Counted from the first letter of the stretch, positions 1 to 6,197 are shown. The stretch is 9,342 nucleotides of DNA from Flavobacterium sp. (GCA_030150335.1 JASLGC010000057.1:1-9342); one strand, 5' to 3'. Notes: a model not told the origin generated them from the letters alone. Numbers and translations are program-made.

Positions 1-16
1 GCAAATATATGCGGTA

Positions 17-47
17 TTGTATAGACAATTGTTCTTTTTAATCTTTG
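17..47 (+). promoter_or_regulatory. Candidate promoter of the peroxiredoxin-like/alkC unit
   Basis: A TTG at 17-19 is followed after 20 bases by AATCTTTG at 40-47. This fits the Bacteroidota sigma-A pattern TTG-N(17-23)-TAnnTTTG with one mismatch in the -7 element. Transcription would begin a few bases downstream, leaving a leader of roughly 10-15 bases before the ATG at 67. An 8-bp palindrome, ACAATTGT (25-32), lies between the two elements and could bind a regulator, but it is too short to name one. Confidence 0.5.
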
Positions 48-66
48 TAAAAATAAGGTATTTATA

Positions 67-705
67 ATGAAAGAAGTTAAGCAAGCATTGGAAGAAATTA
101 AGAGAGTAATGACAGAACAGTTGCCTGTTGAGGTTTTAGAGGTATTTAGTCGTTCTATAAATGATTTAAAGAGTCAGGCAAATCTAAAATCTGTTATTGA
201 TGTTGGTGATAAATTTCCTCAAGTGAGTTTGGTAACAGAGAAAGGGGGGAATGTGAATCTGGAAGATTTATATTCATCAGAGAAGTTGATTGTTTCCTTT
301 GTTCGTGGAAGTTGGTGTCCTTTTTGTACTATTGAAGTAAGCTTTTTGATGAAGTATTATCAAGAGATTAGAAGTAGGGGAGCGGAGGTAGTTTTAGTTA
401 CTCCACAGCAATTTGTGCTTAATAAGGAATGGAAGGAAAGGGAATCATTTCCTTTTAAAGTTTTACAAGATAAAAATAATGAGTTAGGCAATGCCTTGGG
501 AATTAGTTTTGAATTGCAGGATTATGCAGTACCTTATTATAATGAGTTAGGAATTGATTTAACTTTGATTAATCAACATCAGGAGAATAACTTGGTAGTA
601 CCTTTGGTGTATATAATTAATAAAGGAGGTGTTGTAGAATATAAGTTTGAAGATGTAGATTATATGAATAGAGTTGAGGTGGAGGAATTATTAAACAGTA
701 TTTAA
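67..705 (+). CDS. Peroxiredoxin-like (AhpC/TSA, thioredoxin-fold) protein
   Basis: This is a 212-aa cytoplasmic protein without a signal peptide, probably a thiol peroxidase that reduces hydroperoxides. Residues 1-45 are a helical, charged N-terminal extension. Residues about 47-205 form a redoxin fold. The active-site motif RGSWCPFC (80-87) has the peroxidatic-type Cys84 and, three residues on, Cys87, followed by Glu90. This CxxC arrangement is typical of the 'peroxiredoxin-like family 1' (AhpC/TSA) proteins rather than of classical 2-Cys AhpC, where the resolving Cys lies near the C-terminus. The family assignment rests on this motif and the overall length; the substrate is unknown. The ATG at 67 is just downstream of a candidate promoter. 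The stop is only 3 bases before the alkC-like gene, so both are probably co-transcribed as a stress unit. Confidence 0.85.
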   Translation: MKEVKQALEEIKRVMTEQLPVEVLEVFSRSINDLKSQANLKSVIDVGDKFPQVSLVTEKGGNVNLEDLYSSEKLIVSFVRGSWCPFCTIEVSFLMKYYQEIRSRGAEVVLVTPQQFVLNKEWKERESFPFKVLQDKNNELGNALGISFELQDYAVPYYNELGIDLTLINQHQENNLVVPLVYIINKGGVVEYKFEDVDYMNRVEVEELLNSI

Positions 706-708
706 GGT

Positions 709-1500
709 ATGCAAAAACGCAAGGGAGCACGTGCTATAAAAGATATACCAGTTGAGGTTTTAGGTCAATTGAATAGGGGAGAGATTGAAAGTGCCAATCT
801 TACAGAATGGTTAGCGATAGACAAGCGATTGTTGTTAGAAAATGTACTGACGGATTTGGATAGGAAGAAGTATATTTCTATTGTTTTAGATGCTATTGCA
901 GTATTGAAAAAAGTAACGGTTAATACAATAAATCAAAGTATAGGTCATACGTTATTTCATTTGTGTTTAGAGGATAATGACAAGGAGTTATTTGAATTAT
1001 TGAAAAATCATAAAAGTGATTCAGTTCGTTGTTGGGCTACTTATTTTATACAGTACAATGAAAAAATGTCAATTAGCGAGAAATTAGATGTGATAAAGGA
1101 CTTTGCGCGAGATAAGCATTTTGGAGTACGTGAGATTTCATGGATGGCAGTACGTCTTGATATTATCAATAATTTAGAGGATAGCTTGAAGCTATTGCAA
1201 GTTTGGACACAAAATGAAGATGAGAATATTAGGAGATTTGCTTCGGAATCTACACGACCACGAGGGGTTTGGGCAGCTCATATTACTGCGTTAAAAGAAA
1301 ACCCAGCATTAGGACTTCCTATTTTAGAAGCCTTACGAGGAGATGCTTCTAAGTATGTGCGTGATAGTGTAGGAAATTGGTTGAATGATGTGACAAAAAC
1401 AGATGCGGCTTTTGTGAAGAAGGTTTGTGCTACTTGGAATAATGAGAATACAAGTAAAGAGACACAGTATATTATTAAGAAAGCTATGAGAAATGTGTGA
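709..1500 (+). CDS. AlkC-type HEAT-repeat DNA alkylation repair protein
   Basis: This 263-aa protein belongs, by its motifs, to the COG4335/AlkC branch of the AlkC/AlkD HEAT-repeat DNA glycosylases, which remove N3-methylated (AlkC) or N3- and N7-alkylated (AlkD) purines from DNA. Repeated helix pairs run through the chain, with repeat-like units near 103-118, 135-150, 170-182 and 215-230. The most telling segment is E180-S-T-R-P-R-G-V-W188, the family's ESxRPRxxW signature, followed by KYVRDSVGNWLND (215-227), a conserved HEAT unit. The N-terminal 60 residues are basic and less conserved. There is no extra C-terminal Ig-like domain as in some Bacillus AlkC proteins. It follows the peroxiredoxin-like gene by 3 bases. 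I see no clear terminator after it. Activity on a particular lesion is inferred from the family; AlkD-like is the main alternative. Confidence 0.8.
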   Translation: MQKRKGARAIKDIPVEVLGQLNRGEIESANLTEWLAIDKRLLLENVLTDLDRKKYISIVLDAIAVLKKVTVNTINQSIGHTLFHLCLEDNDKELFELLKNHKSDSVRCWATYFIQYNEKMSISEKLDVIKDFARDKHFGVREISWMAVRLDIINNLEDSLKLLQVWTQNEDENIRRFASESTRPRGVWAAHITALKENPALGLPILEALRGDASKYVRDSVGNWLNDVTKTDAAFVKKVCATWNNENTSKETQYIIKKAMRNV

Positions 1501-1583
1501 CTTTTATTTTTTAAAGTTGAATAAACGACTATTTAGAGTAGTTATAAAATGTAGATAATCACAATAAGTGATACATGGTGTTT

Positions 1584-1800
1584 TTCACATATTGATTTTT
1601 GGTCATTTTATGTAGTTATTTATGAGTTTAATGAATTGTTAAATAGTCTTAACGTCACTTTTTTTAACTGAAAATTATCAATATATTGATTTTGGTTGAT
1701 AATTGTCAGTTAGGCCTGTATTTGGATGAAGTATTCATAAAATAATGTTATTGACTTATTTAATATTGTTTATGTTTCATAAAAAACTACATAATGTGAA
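1584..1800. repeat. Nested imperfect inverted repeats (foldback-like element)
   Basis: Three pairs of arms are arranged in the same order on both sides of a centre near 1689-1701. The outer arms, 1608-1625 and 1777-1794, match at 17 of 18 positions. The middle arms, 1639-1653 and 1747-1763, match at 14 of 15 left-arm bases with small bulges. The inner arms, 1665-1681 and 1696-1712, match at 16 of 17 around a 14-base loop. TTCACA (1584-1589) and TGTGAA (1795-1800) bracket the set, with an 18-base insertion on the left side only. It may be two diverged inverted copies of a roughly 100-bp sequence, such as a MITE-like or foldback relic, or one long RNA hairpin. There is no T-tract, so it is not a standard terminator. 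I see no clear target-site duplication. Confidence 0.6.
1590..1696 (+). repeat. Short direct repeat TATTGATTTT(T)GGT
   Basis: The 14-base sequence at 1590-1603 recurs at 1684-1696 with one T fewer. The first copy lies in the 18-base insertion that breaks the symmetry of the left outer arm, and the second sits in the loop of the inner hairpin. The insertion may therefore have come from the loop sequence, for example through slippage or template switching. The sequence is AT-rich, so some similarity by chance is possible. Confidence 0.45.
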
Positions 1801-1910
1801 TTTATTTAGCTTTAAAGGTGGTTTATTTTTCTTTTTTTGATAAAATAATTAATTTATATTTTATTATTAGTTGGTAATGGGCAATTCTGTTGAATAATAT
1901 ACATATATAG

Positions 1911-1939
1911 TTGTGATTATTAATGAATTAGTATCTTTA
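1911..1939 (+). promoter_or_regulatory. Candidate promoter of the orphan 134-aa gene
   Basis: TTG at 1911-1913 is followed after 18 bases by TATCTTTA at 1932-1939, which differs from the Bacteroidota -7 consensus TAnnTTTG only in the last base. It lies 31 bases before the ATG at 1971, leaving a leader of about 25 bases. This spacing supports a separate, monocistronic transcript. Confidence 0.45.
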
Positions 1940-1970
1940 TCAGTGAAAAGAAAATTAAATTTTGTTGTTT

Positions 1971-2375
1971 ATGAAAGCAGAAGTACATTACAATGACTTC
2001 ACGGGAAGTATCGCAGCTGATATATCTGATAGAATCGCTGCAAACAAAGGAAATTATATCAGTAGTATTGGGGAATACTTTGATGTAGATCAAGAAAGAT
2101 TTAAGGTTGTTGGAGTTTCTGTATCGGGAATTAGCAACTTTAATGTAACTTTAATTTGTGTGGACAAAGAGAAAAGTACTACAGTTAAAGAGCACATCGT
2201 TAAGATGGTAATGAATTTGGATGAGGATGGACAAAAAGCAATGTTGAAATTGTTGTTCAAGCGTGTGAATGTTATGTTATTCGATGCAGGTGAAACTCAT
2301 TATCCAACTTTAGAATGTGATGAGGAAGTTGCTTTTAGTGATTTCCATAAAGTTGAACATTACGATGTTTGTTAA
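1971..2375 (+). CDS. Hypothetical 134-aa acidic cytoplasmic protein
   Basis: I do not recognise this protein. It has no signal peptide, no membrane segment and no catalytic motif that I can name. It is rich in Asp and Glu. The pattern suggests an alpha/beta fold: a helix near 16-25, strands near 44-52 and 57-65 (hydrophobic, alternating), then a long amphipathic helix at about 73-105 ending in LFKRVNVMLFD. The last residues, HYDVC, place a Cys at the very C-terminus. I chose the ATG at 1971; the frame is also open from a TTG at 1962, but the ATG is more likely and lies at a suitable distance from the candidate promoter. A strong terminator follows 23 bases after the stop, so the gene appears to stand alone. 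Its neighbours give no functional clue. Confidence 0.7.
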   Translation: MKAEVHYNDFTGSIAADISDRIAANKGNYISSIGEYFDVDQERFKVVGVSVSGISNFNVTLICVDKEKSTTVKEHIVKMVMNLDEDGQKAMLKLLFKRVNVMLFDAGETHYPTLECDEEVAFSDFHKVEHYDVC

Positions 2376-2398
2376 TTATTAATAAACAATTTAAGGCA

Positions 2399-2435
2399 AA
2401 AAAAAACCTTCAGCAATTCGCTGAAGGTTTTTTTT
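2399..2435 (+). terminator. Strong intrinsic terminator
   Basis: The core stem ACCTTCAGC / GCTGAAGGT closes a 5-base loop, AATTC (2415-2419). It extends through an A-run on the left and a T-run on the right to 16 bp in total (2399-2414 with 2420-2435). The T-run gives efficient rho-independent termination for the 134-aa gene. The A-run would give a U-tract on the other strand too, so it could act in both directions, but no minus-strand gene ends here. Confidence 0.92.
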
Positions 2436-2475
2436 ATTAATATTGTTGGATAAATTAAAATCACACCTACTAATA

Positions 2476-3462
2476 ATGAGGTATTTAATTATTGCTTTTC
2501 TTGTTTGTGTGCCTTGCTATCTTTTTGCGCAAGTAGATTCGACTTATATTGCTTCGCACAAGAGGATGTATGGTGTTAAAGTTATGGCGAGTAATGATTT
2601 CCTTGCTTTGGAATATGCCTATAAGGGAGATGAAAAGTTTAAGTACGACTCTAATAAACCTTTTAGTTTAGGTGTAGGTTTTATGTGGGGGACTTCTTCG
2701 TTAAGTTTTAGTCAAGGATTTTCGTTTTTGAAGGATAGTAGAAAAGGTAAGACTAAAGCGACAGATTTTCAGTATCACCATTATGGGGATAAATTCCTTG
2801 TTGATTTATATTTTAAACAATACAAAGGGTTTTATCTTAATGAGGAAAAAGATATTGCAGATATTGTGAAATACCCCGACTTGCGTATTAATATGTATGG
2901 AGTACTATATCAATATGTGTTTAACAATAAGAGGTATTCTATTGCTGCGGCAAATGACCAAAGTAAACGACAGCTTAAATCAGCAGGAACATGGTTGGTT
3001 GGGGGAAGTTTTTTTTATACAGCCTTGCGTAATATACCGGATTTTGATGTAGAGTATAAAGATTACGAAAAGAAGACTTATCAATTTGGTCCAAGTGTAG
3101 GGTATGGTTATAATTGGGTTTTATGGGATGATTTATTGTTAGCGGGTTCTGTTGTATTTGGTGTTAATGGTGCGTTTGAAGAGAATTTACTGACCAAGAA
3201 TACTCATTTTATAGTGAATCCAACGATGGGAGCGCGTTTATCCATTAGTTATTATAAAAATGATTGGGTATTCAGTGGAACAAGTATTATCAATGGTGTT
3301 TACTTGGATGCACAGCATGATTATCAGTCTAATCTTTTAACGACCAATTTTGTTTTTTCTATCATGAAGCGTTTTGATTTAAAGAAAGAGATTTCTTTTC
3401 TACATAAAGGGTTTAGGTTTAAAAAAGATAAGGCTGATAATGTTGAAACAGGCTTGGAATAA
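2476..3462 (+). CDS. DUF4421 family secreted, probable outer-membrane barrel protein
   Basis: This is a 328-aa protein with a Sec signal peptide: MRYLIIAFLVCVPCYLFAQ, cleaved most likely after LFA (residues 16-18), leaving Gln19 as the mature N-terminus, a common Bacteroidota pattern. The mature part has many short amphipathic strands with alternating aromatic and hydrophobic residues, typical of an outer-membrane beta-barrel. The segment YDSNKPFSLGVGFMWG near residue 55-70 and the following SFSQGFSFL resemble the Bacteroidota-specific DUF4421 family, whose function is not known. The ATG at 2476 is preferred over a TTG at 2443, which is in frame, because only the ATG puts the signal peptide at the N-terminus. 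It sits 40 bases after a strong terminator, and I could not find a convincing promoter in that gap. The C-terminal 30 residues are highly charged (lysine-rich) and probably lie outside the barrel. Confidence 0.75.
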   Translation: MRYLIIAFLVCVPCYLFAQVDSTYIASHKRMYGVKVMASNDFLALEYAYKGDEKFKYDSNKPFSLGVGFMWGTSSLSFSQGFSFLKDSRKGKTKATDFQYHHYGDKFLVDLYFKQYKGFYLNEEKDIADIVKYPDLRINMYGVLYQYVFNNKRYSIAAANDQSKRQLKSAGTWLVGGSFFYTALRNIPDFDVEYKDYEKKTYQFGPSVGYGYNWVLWDDLLLAGSVVFGVNGAFEENLLTKNTHFIVNPTMGARLSISYYKNDWVFSGTSIINGVYLDAQHDYQSNLLTTNFVFSIMKRFDLKKEISFLHKGFRFKKDKADNVETGLE

Positions 3463-3554
3463 TCCTTTATAGTCAGAAAGTTAAGGAATAGTAATTGTTA
3501 AAAATGCTTGTGAAAAGAAACAGATTTTATATATTGAATTATAAAAGATAAATA

Positions 3555-3992
3555 ATGGAATTTAATATAAGCGATTTTAGATTTTACCATCCATTGGAAG
3601 TTAGATGGAGTGACTTAGACCCATTAGGGCATGTGAATAATGTAATTTTTATTGATTACTTCCAGATTGGGAGAGGGTTTTACATGAGGGAAGCGAGTAA
3701 AACGTGGAACTGGCATAAGGATATGTTTGTGATAGCGAATATATCGTGTAATTATTTAAAAGAAATAAACCTGACTGTTCAAAACCCAAGAGTGGGTGTG
3801 CGTATTTCAAAAATGGGAAGTAAGAGTTTTGAAATTGAATATGCTGTTTTAAGCGATAATGATAAGAGAGGGGTTATTGTTCATGCAATTGGAACAAGTA
3901 CTCAGGTGATGATAGATATGAAGGAAAAGAAGTCGATTGAAATACCAGATTGGTTGCGAAGTGAGATTAGTTCATTTGAACCAGGGCTGTAG
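3555..3992 (+). CDS. Hotdog-fold acyl-CoA thioesterase (4HBT/YbgC/FadM-like)
   Basis: This 145-aa protein is a single hotdog domain, the usual length for the 4-hydroxybenzoyl-CoA thioesterase family, which hydrolyses acyl-CoA thioesters to free acid and CoA in the cytoplasm. The family signature is clear: VRWSDLDPLGHVNNV (16-30). Asp22 aligns with the catalytic Asp of YbgC (Asp18) and 4HBT (Asp17), and HVNN (26-29) is the conserved turn before the long central helix DYFQIGR (34-40). The later strands, IANISCNYLKEI and FEIEYAVL, fit the five-stranded sheet. The acyl chain it prefers cannot be read from the sequence. It lies 92 bases after the DUF4421 gene; the link between them is uncertain. 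A bidirectional terminator follows the stop. Confidence 0.87.
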   Translation: MEFNISDFRFYHPLEVRWSDLDPLGHVNNVIFIDYFQIGRGFYMREASKTWNWHKDMFVIANISCNYLKEINLTVQNPRVGVRISKMGSKSFEIEYAVLSDNDKRGVIVHAIGTSTQVMIDMKEKKSIEIPDWLRSEISSFEPGL

Positions 3993-4001
3993 TTTTATAC
4001 A

Positions 4002-4040
4002 AAAAAAAGAGCTGTCTAATTTATAGATAGCTCTTTTTTT
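4002..4040. terminator. Bidirectional intrinsic terminator between convergent genes
   Basis: A 17-bp stem (4002-4018 with 4024-4040) contains one G-T pair and closes a 5-base loop (4019-4023). The GC-containing core is GAGCTGTCTA / TAGATAGCTC, flanked by eight A on the left and seven T on the right. It therefore has a U-tract on either strand and can end both the thioesterase transcript (+) and the lipoprotein transcript (-), whose stop codons lie 10 and 4 bases away. Confidence 0.92.
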
Positions 4041-4043
4041 GTA

Positions 4044-4493
4044 TTAGAATCTTGCGTTCTTCCAAATTGCCATGTCGGCAAGTATTTTTTCTGTATCTGC
4101 ATTAACTTCTTTCAAATAATTAGAAGTATATAAAGTATATCTTACTTTGTCTAATTGAAGTCTAACTTCATATTGGTTAATAATCTTTACACTAATCTGC
4201 TCGCTTGAATCTATAAATTCTTGATAGCGATTATTGGATTTGTTTTCTTTTAGCTTTAAGAAAATAGGTTCGGATTTCTTGGTTAGTTTATCATCTTGTT
4301 GGTAAACTAAAGTTGCTTCACCATCTTTATAAGTGAAGAAATAGTTTTTAAACATAAAAGTCTTAGCTGAATAAACTGTTGTTTCTGATTTGTTCAATTT
4401 GAACGGAGAAGAAACGATTGTCTCAGTGGTTTGGCAACTTTGAAAAAGTAAGCCAAATAAAGTGACCATTAGTAAGGAAAATGATTGTTTCAT
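4044..4493 (-). CDS. Small lipoprotein of unknown function
   Basis: This is a 149-aa protein with a lipoprotein signal peptide: two-residue polar start, hydrophobic core FSLLMVTLFGLLF, then QSC with Cys20 as the predicted lipidated residue. The lipobox is relaxed at -3 (Phe), as is common in Bacteroidota. Residues after Cys20 (QTTETIVSS) lack the acidic run linked to surface export in flavobacteria, so a periplasm-facing membrane anchor is more likely. The mature part is rich in Lys, Thr and aromatic residues, with probable beta strands (KTFMFKNYFFTYKDG, EVRLQLDKVRYTLYTS). I recognise no domain. It is transcribed alone, convergent to the thioesterase gene, with a weak promoter candidate 28 bases upstream. 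Confidence 0.75.
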   Translation of the reverse strand: MKQSFSLLMVTLFGLLFQSCQTTETIVSSPFKLNKSETTVYSAKTFMFKNYFFTYKDGEATLVYQQDDKLTKKSEPIFLKLKENKSNNRYQEFIDSSEQISVKIINQYEVRLQLDKVRYTLYTSNYLKEVNADTEKILADMAIWKNARF

Positions 4494-4520
4494 TAGTTAA
4501 GATTTTGTGTTTGTTATAAC

Positions 4521-4550
4521 CAAAATATAATAAAAAATTAATAAAACAAA
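4521..4550 (-). promoter_or_regulatory. Possible promoter of the small lipoprotein gene
   Basis: On the minus strand TTTG (4550-4547) is followed after 18 bases by ATATTTTG (4528-4521), which keeps the TTTG half of the -7 consensus but has AT where TA is expected. It ends 28 bases before the ATG. The position is good, but the sequence match is partial and the region is extremely AT-rich. Confidence 0.35.
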
Positions 4551-4722
4551 ATTATTTTTAGTGTATGTGTTTTTTTGAGGGTATTTTGTTGATTTATATA
4601 TTGAGTTAAATAGGTAAATATTGCGTATTTGTTATAATGTTAAAGTGATTTTTCGCTGATATATATCATGTGGAATGCGATGTTTAGGGGATAAATTTAT
4701 GATAAATAAATATCTGGAAACT

Positions 4723-5763
4723 ATGTTAAAAAAAGTTATTCTATTATCTGTGTTAATGTCATTTGTTGCGTGTAAAAAAGAACAAGAAAAAGCAACAGAT
4801 ACAAGTTCAAAAGAAAATTCAGAATTACTAACTAAGGCAAATAATTATTTTAAGTCTTTATCTACTGTAGAGTTTGAAAAGTTGGATCCCCAAAAAGTAG
4901 AACTTGGTAAATATTTATATTTTGATACACGATTATCAGGTGATGGAAATATTAGCTGTAACTCTTGTCATAATTTGAGTACTTATGGAGTTGATAATTT
5001 ATCATTTTCACCAGGTGATGATGGATCATTAGGAGGTAGAAACTCTCCAACTGTATTACACGCATCTTTGCATGGTATGCAGTTTTGGGATGGACGTGCG
5101 AAAGATGTAGAGGAACAAGCAGGGGGGCCAATCTTGAACCCTGTGGAGCACAATATAAAAAGTGAAAAGGAATTAGAAGAGAGAATTCAAAAAATAGATT
5201 TATATAAAGATTTATTTGGTAAGGTATATAAAGAGGAGAAGCAACCGATTACATTTGGAAATATTACGAATGCCATCGGAGCATTTGAGAGAACTTTAAA
5301 TCCTGAAAGTAGATTTGATAAGTTTTTAGATGGCGACCAAACTGCTTTGACTGAGAAAGAGCAAAAAGGTCTTGACACATTTATGAGTGTAGGTTGCATT
5401 ACTTGTCATAATGGAGTGGTCTTAGGAGGTCAAATGTTCCAAAAGTTTGGAGTGTATAAAAACTATTGGGAGTTAACTAAGTCAGAAAAAATTGACAATG
5501 GTTTATATGATTTAACCAAAGAAGAAGTTCAAAAGTATTTGTTTAAAGTACCAGGACTTAGAAATATATCTAATACAGCACCTTATTTCCATGATGGTTC
5601 AGTCGCAGATTTGAAACAAGCGATTAAAATCATGGGAATAGTTCAAAATAATGTAACACTTACTGACGAACAGTTAGACGATATTGCAGCATTTTTAAGC
5701 AGCTTGTCATCTGATTTACCAGAAAGTGTAAAGAAATCACCTTTTGAGAAAGGGGTAATGTAA
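4723..5763 (+). CDS. Di-heme cytochrome c peroxidase, lipoprotein
   Basis: This 346-aa protein belongs to the bacterial cytochrome c peroxidase/MauG family, which reduces hydrogen peroxide to water in the periplasm with electrons from small cytochromes. It has two c-type haem motifs: CNSCH (79-83) and CITCH (225-229). Other family marks are FWDGRA, GPILNPVEHN, the FHDGS segment (289-293), and Met304 in KIMG, a likely axial ligand of the electron-transfer haem. In NPVEHN a His stands where many relatives have Met. The N-terminus MLKKVILLSVLMSFVAC is a lipoprotein signal with Cys17 as the predicted anchor, followed by a charged linker. I chose the ATG at 4723 for this reason; in-frame ATGs at 4675 and 4699 would add residues in front of the signal. 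The gene stands alone and ends at a terminator. The leader shows no clear promoter. Confidence 0.9.
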   Translation: MLKKVILLSVLMSFVACKKEQEKATDTSSKENSELLTKANNYFKSLSTVEFEKLDPQKVELGKYLYFDTRLSGDGNISCNSCHNLSTYGVDNLSFSPGDDGSLGGRNSPTVLHASLHGMQFWDGRAKDVEEQAGGPILNPVEHNIKSEKELEERIQKIDLYKDLFGKVYKEEKQPITFGNITNAIGAFERTLNPESRFDKFLDGDQTALTEKEQKGLDTFMSVGCITCHNGVVLGGQMFQKFGVYKNYWELTKSEKIDNGLYDLTKEEVQKYLFKVPGLRNISNTAPYFHDGSVADLKQAIKIMGIVQNNVTLTDEQLDDIAAFLSSLSSDLPESVKKSPFEKGVM

Positions 5764-5785
5764 TGTTATAATTGTTTTTAAAAAA

Positions 5786-5819
5786 GAAAGAAGTCACTTA
5801 TTCGTAAGTGGCTTCTTTT
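5786..5819 (+). terminator. Intrinsic terminator with TTCG loop
   Basis: A 15-bp stem (5786-5800 with 5805-5819, two G-T pairs) closes a TTCG tetraloop (5801-5804), known to stabilise RNA hairpins. The core is GAAGTCACTTA / TAAGTGGCTTC and a T-rich tail (TTTTGTTTT) follows. It lies 22 bases after the peroxidase stop. Confidence 0.9.
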
Positions 5820-5834
5820 GTTTTAAAAGTATAA

Positions 5835-6197
5835 TTAAAATTTAGGAGAGGCTTTAATTGTAGTCATGTATAATACTTCTGGGAATAGCAATTGACATAT
5901 CTGTAAGTTATGAGTAAGCCCTCTATGAGGTTGGGGCAATTGCCTGAATATTTCATTTCCTTTTCTAATAGTATTAATTCGAAAATACTAACAATGAATA
6001 AATAGGCTTTTGAGTGTTTTTAACGGGGTGATGAAGTACCTAACGAAAGGTGCTAATACTTTGTTTACAAACTGTTTGTCATTTTACATAGTTTTTAGCT
6101 TTTGTAGCCATTCCGTTAATTGTTTCAAAACTTCAAGAGTTATATTCCAAAGGAGTGTTTTACATTTTATATATTTGTAGTAAACAAAATTTGAATA
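5835..6197 (-). pseudogene. Possible decayed reading frame
   Basis: On the minus strand the frame that ends with a TAA at 5835-5837 runs back through about 120 codons with only two internal stops (TAG at 5988-5990 and TAA at 6084-6086). The last open block of 50 codons, containing RKGNEIFRQLPQPHRG and LQICQLLFPEVLYMTTIKAS, and the upstream block with LEVLKQLTEWLQKLKTM look protein-like in composition. I do not recognise a family. It overlaps the promoter region of the exonuclease gene, which argues against an active gene. It may be a relic, a spurious frame, or the mirror of a conserved plus-strand RNA. Confidence 0.25.
6170..6177 (+). promoter_or_regulatory. -7 promoter element of the exonuclease-cinA operon
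   Basis: TATATTTG is a perfect match to the Bacteroidota -7 consensus TAnnTTTG and ends 20 bases before the ATG at 6198. No TTG is found at the expected distance upstream (about 6145-6150), so the -33 part is weak, and the promoter may depend on the -7 element alone or on an activator. Confidence 0.55.

Larger units (their letters stand above)
1501..1970. other. Gene-free, very AT-rich region
   Basis: These 470 bases hold no credible coding frame on either strand; all frames are broken by frequent stops. I find no convincing terminator for the upstream gene. The middle part, 1584-1800, carries the nested inverted repeats listed separately, and the right end, 1911-1939, carries a candidate promoter for the next gene. 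A small perfect hairpin, ATCAC-aataa-GTGAT (1558-1572), lies left of the repeats. Confidence 0.8.
5821..6197. other. Gene-free region with small hairpins
   Basis: No intact gene is visible in these bases. The composition is less AT-rich in 5910-5945 than elsewhere. Visible elements are an imperfect stem AGAGG-CTT (5847-5854) with AAG-C-CCTCT (5916-5924); CCTC-TAT-GAGG (5920-5930), which competes with it; a perfect 10-bp palindrome GGCAATTGCC (5935-5944); TAGTATT / AATACTA (5969-5975, 5984-5990); and AGTACCT / AGGTGCT (6035-6041, 6048-6054; one G-T pair). The minus strand holds a frame with few stops, listed separately. The right end carries the -7 element of the next gene. Confidence 0.6.

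Noticed and set aside
1801..1910. AT-rich mirror and inverted patterns such as ATAAAATAA ... TTTTATTAT
   Set aside because: These are made of A and T only, are short, and are expected by chance in such DNA.
1501..1970. Replication origin or dif site in the gene-free region
   Set aside because: I found no cluster of DnaA boxes (TTATCCACA-like) and no sequence resembling a XerCD site, and no origin-linked gene is nearby.
3508..3536. Possible promoter upstream of the thioesterase gene
   Set aside because: There is a TTG at 3508-3510, but the -7 region (ATATATTG) matches the consensus poorly.
5187..5399. Minus-strand 70-codon frame inside the cytochrome c peroxidase gene
   Set aside because: It lies fully inside a clear gene with conserved haem motifs and shows no recognisable protein features.
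5910..6005. Plus-strand 31-codon reading frame starting with ATG (MSKPSMRLGQ...)
   Set aside because: It has no ribosome binding site or promoter in front, is very short, and lies opposite the longer minus-strand frame and the hairpins. I see no support for translation.
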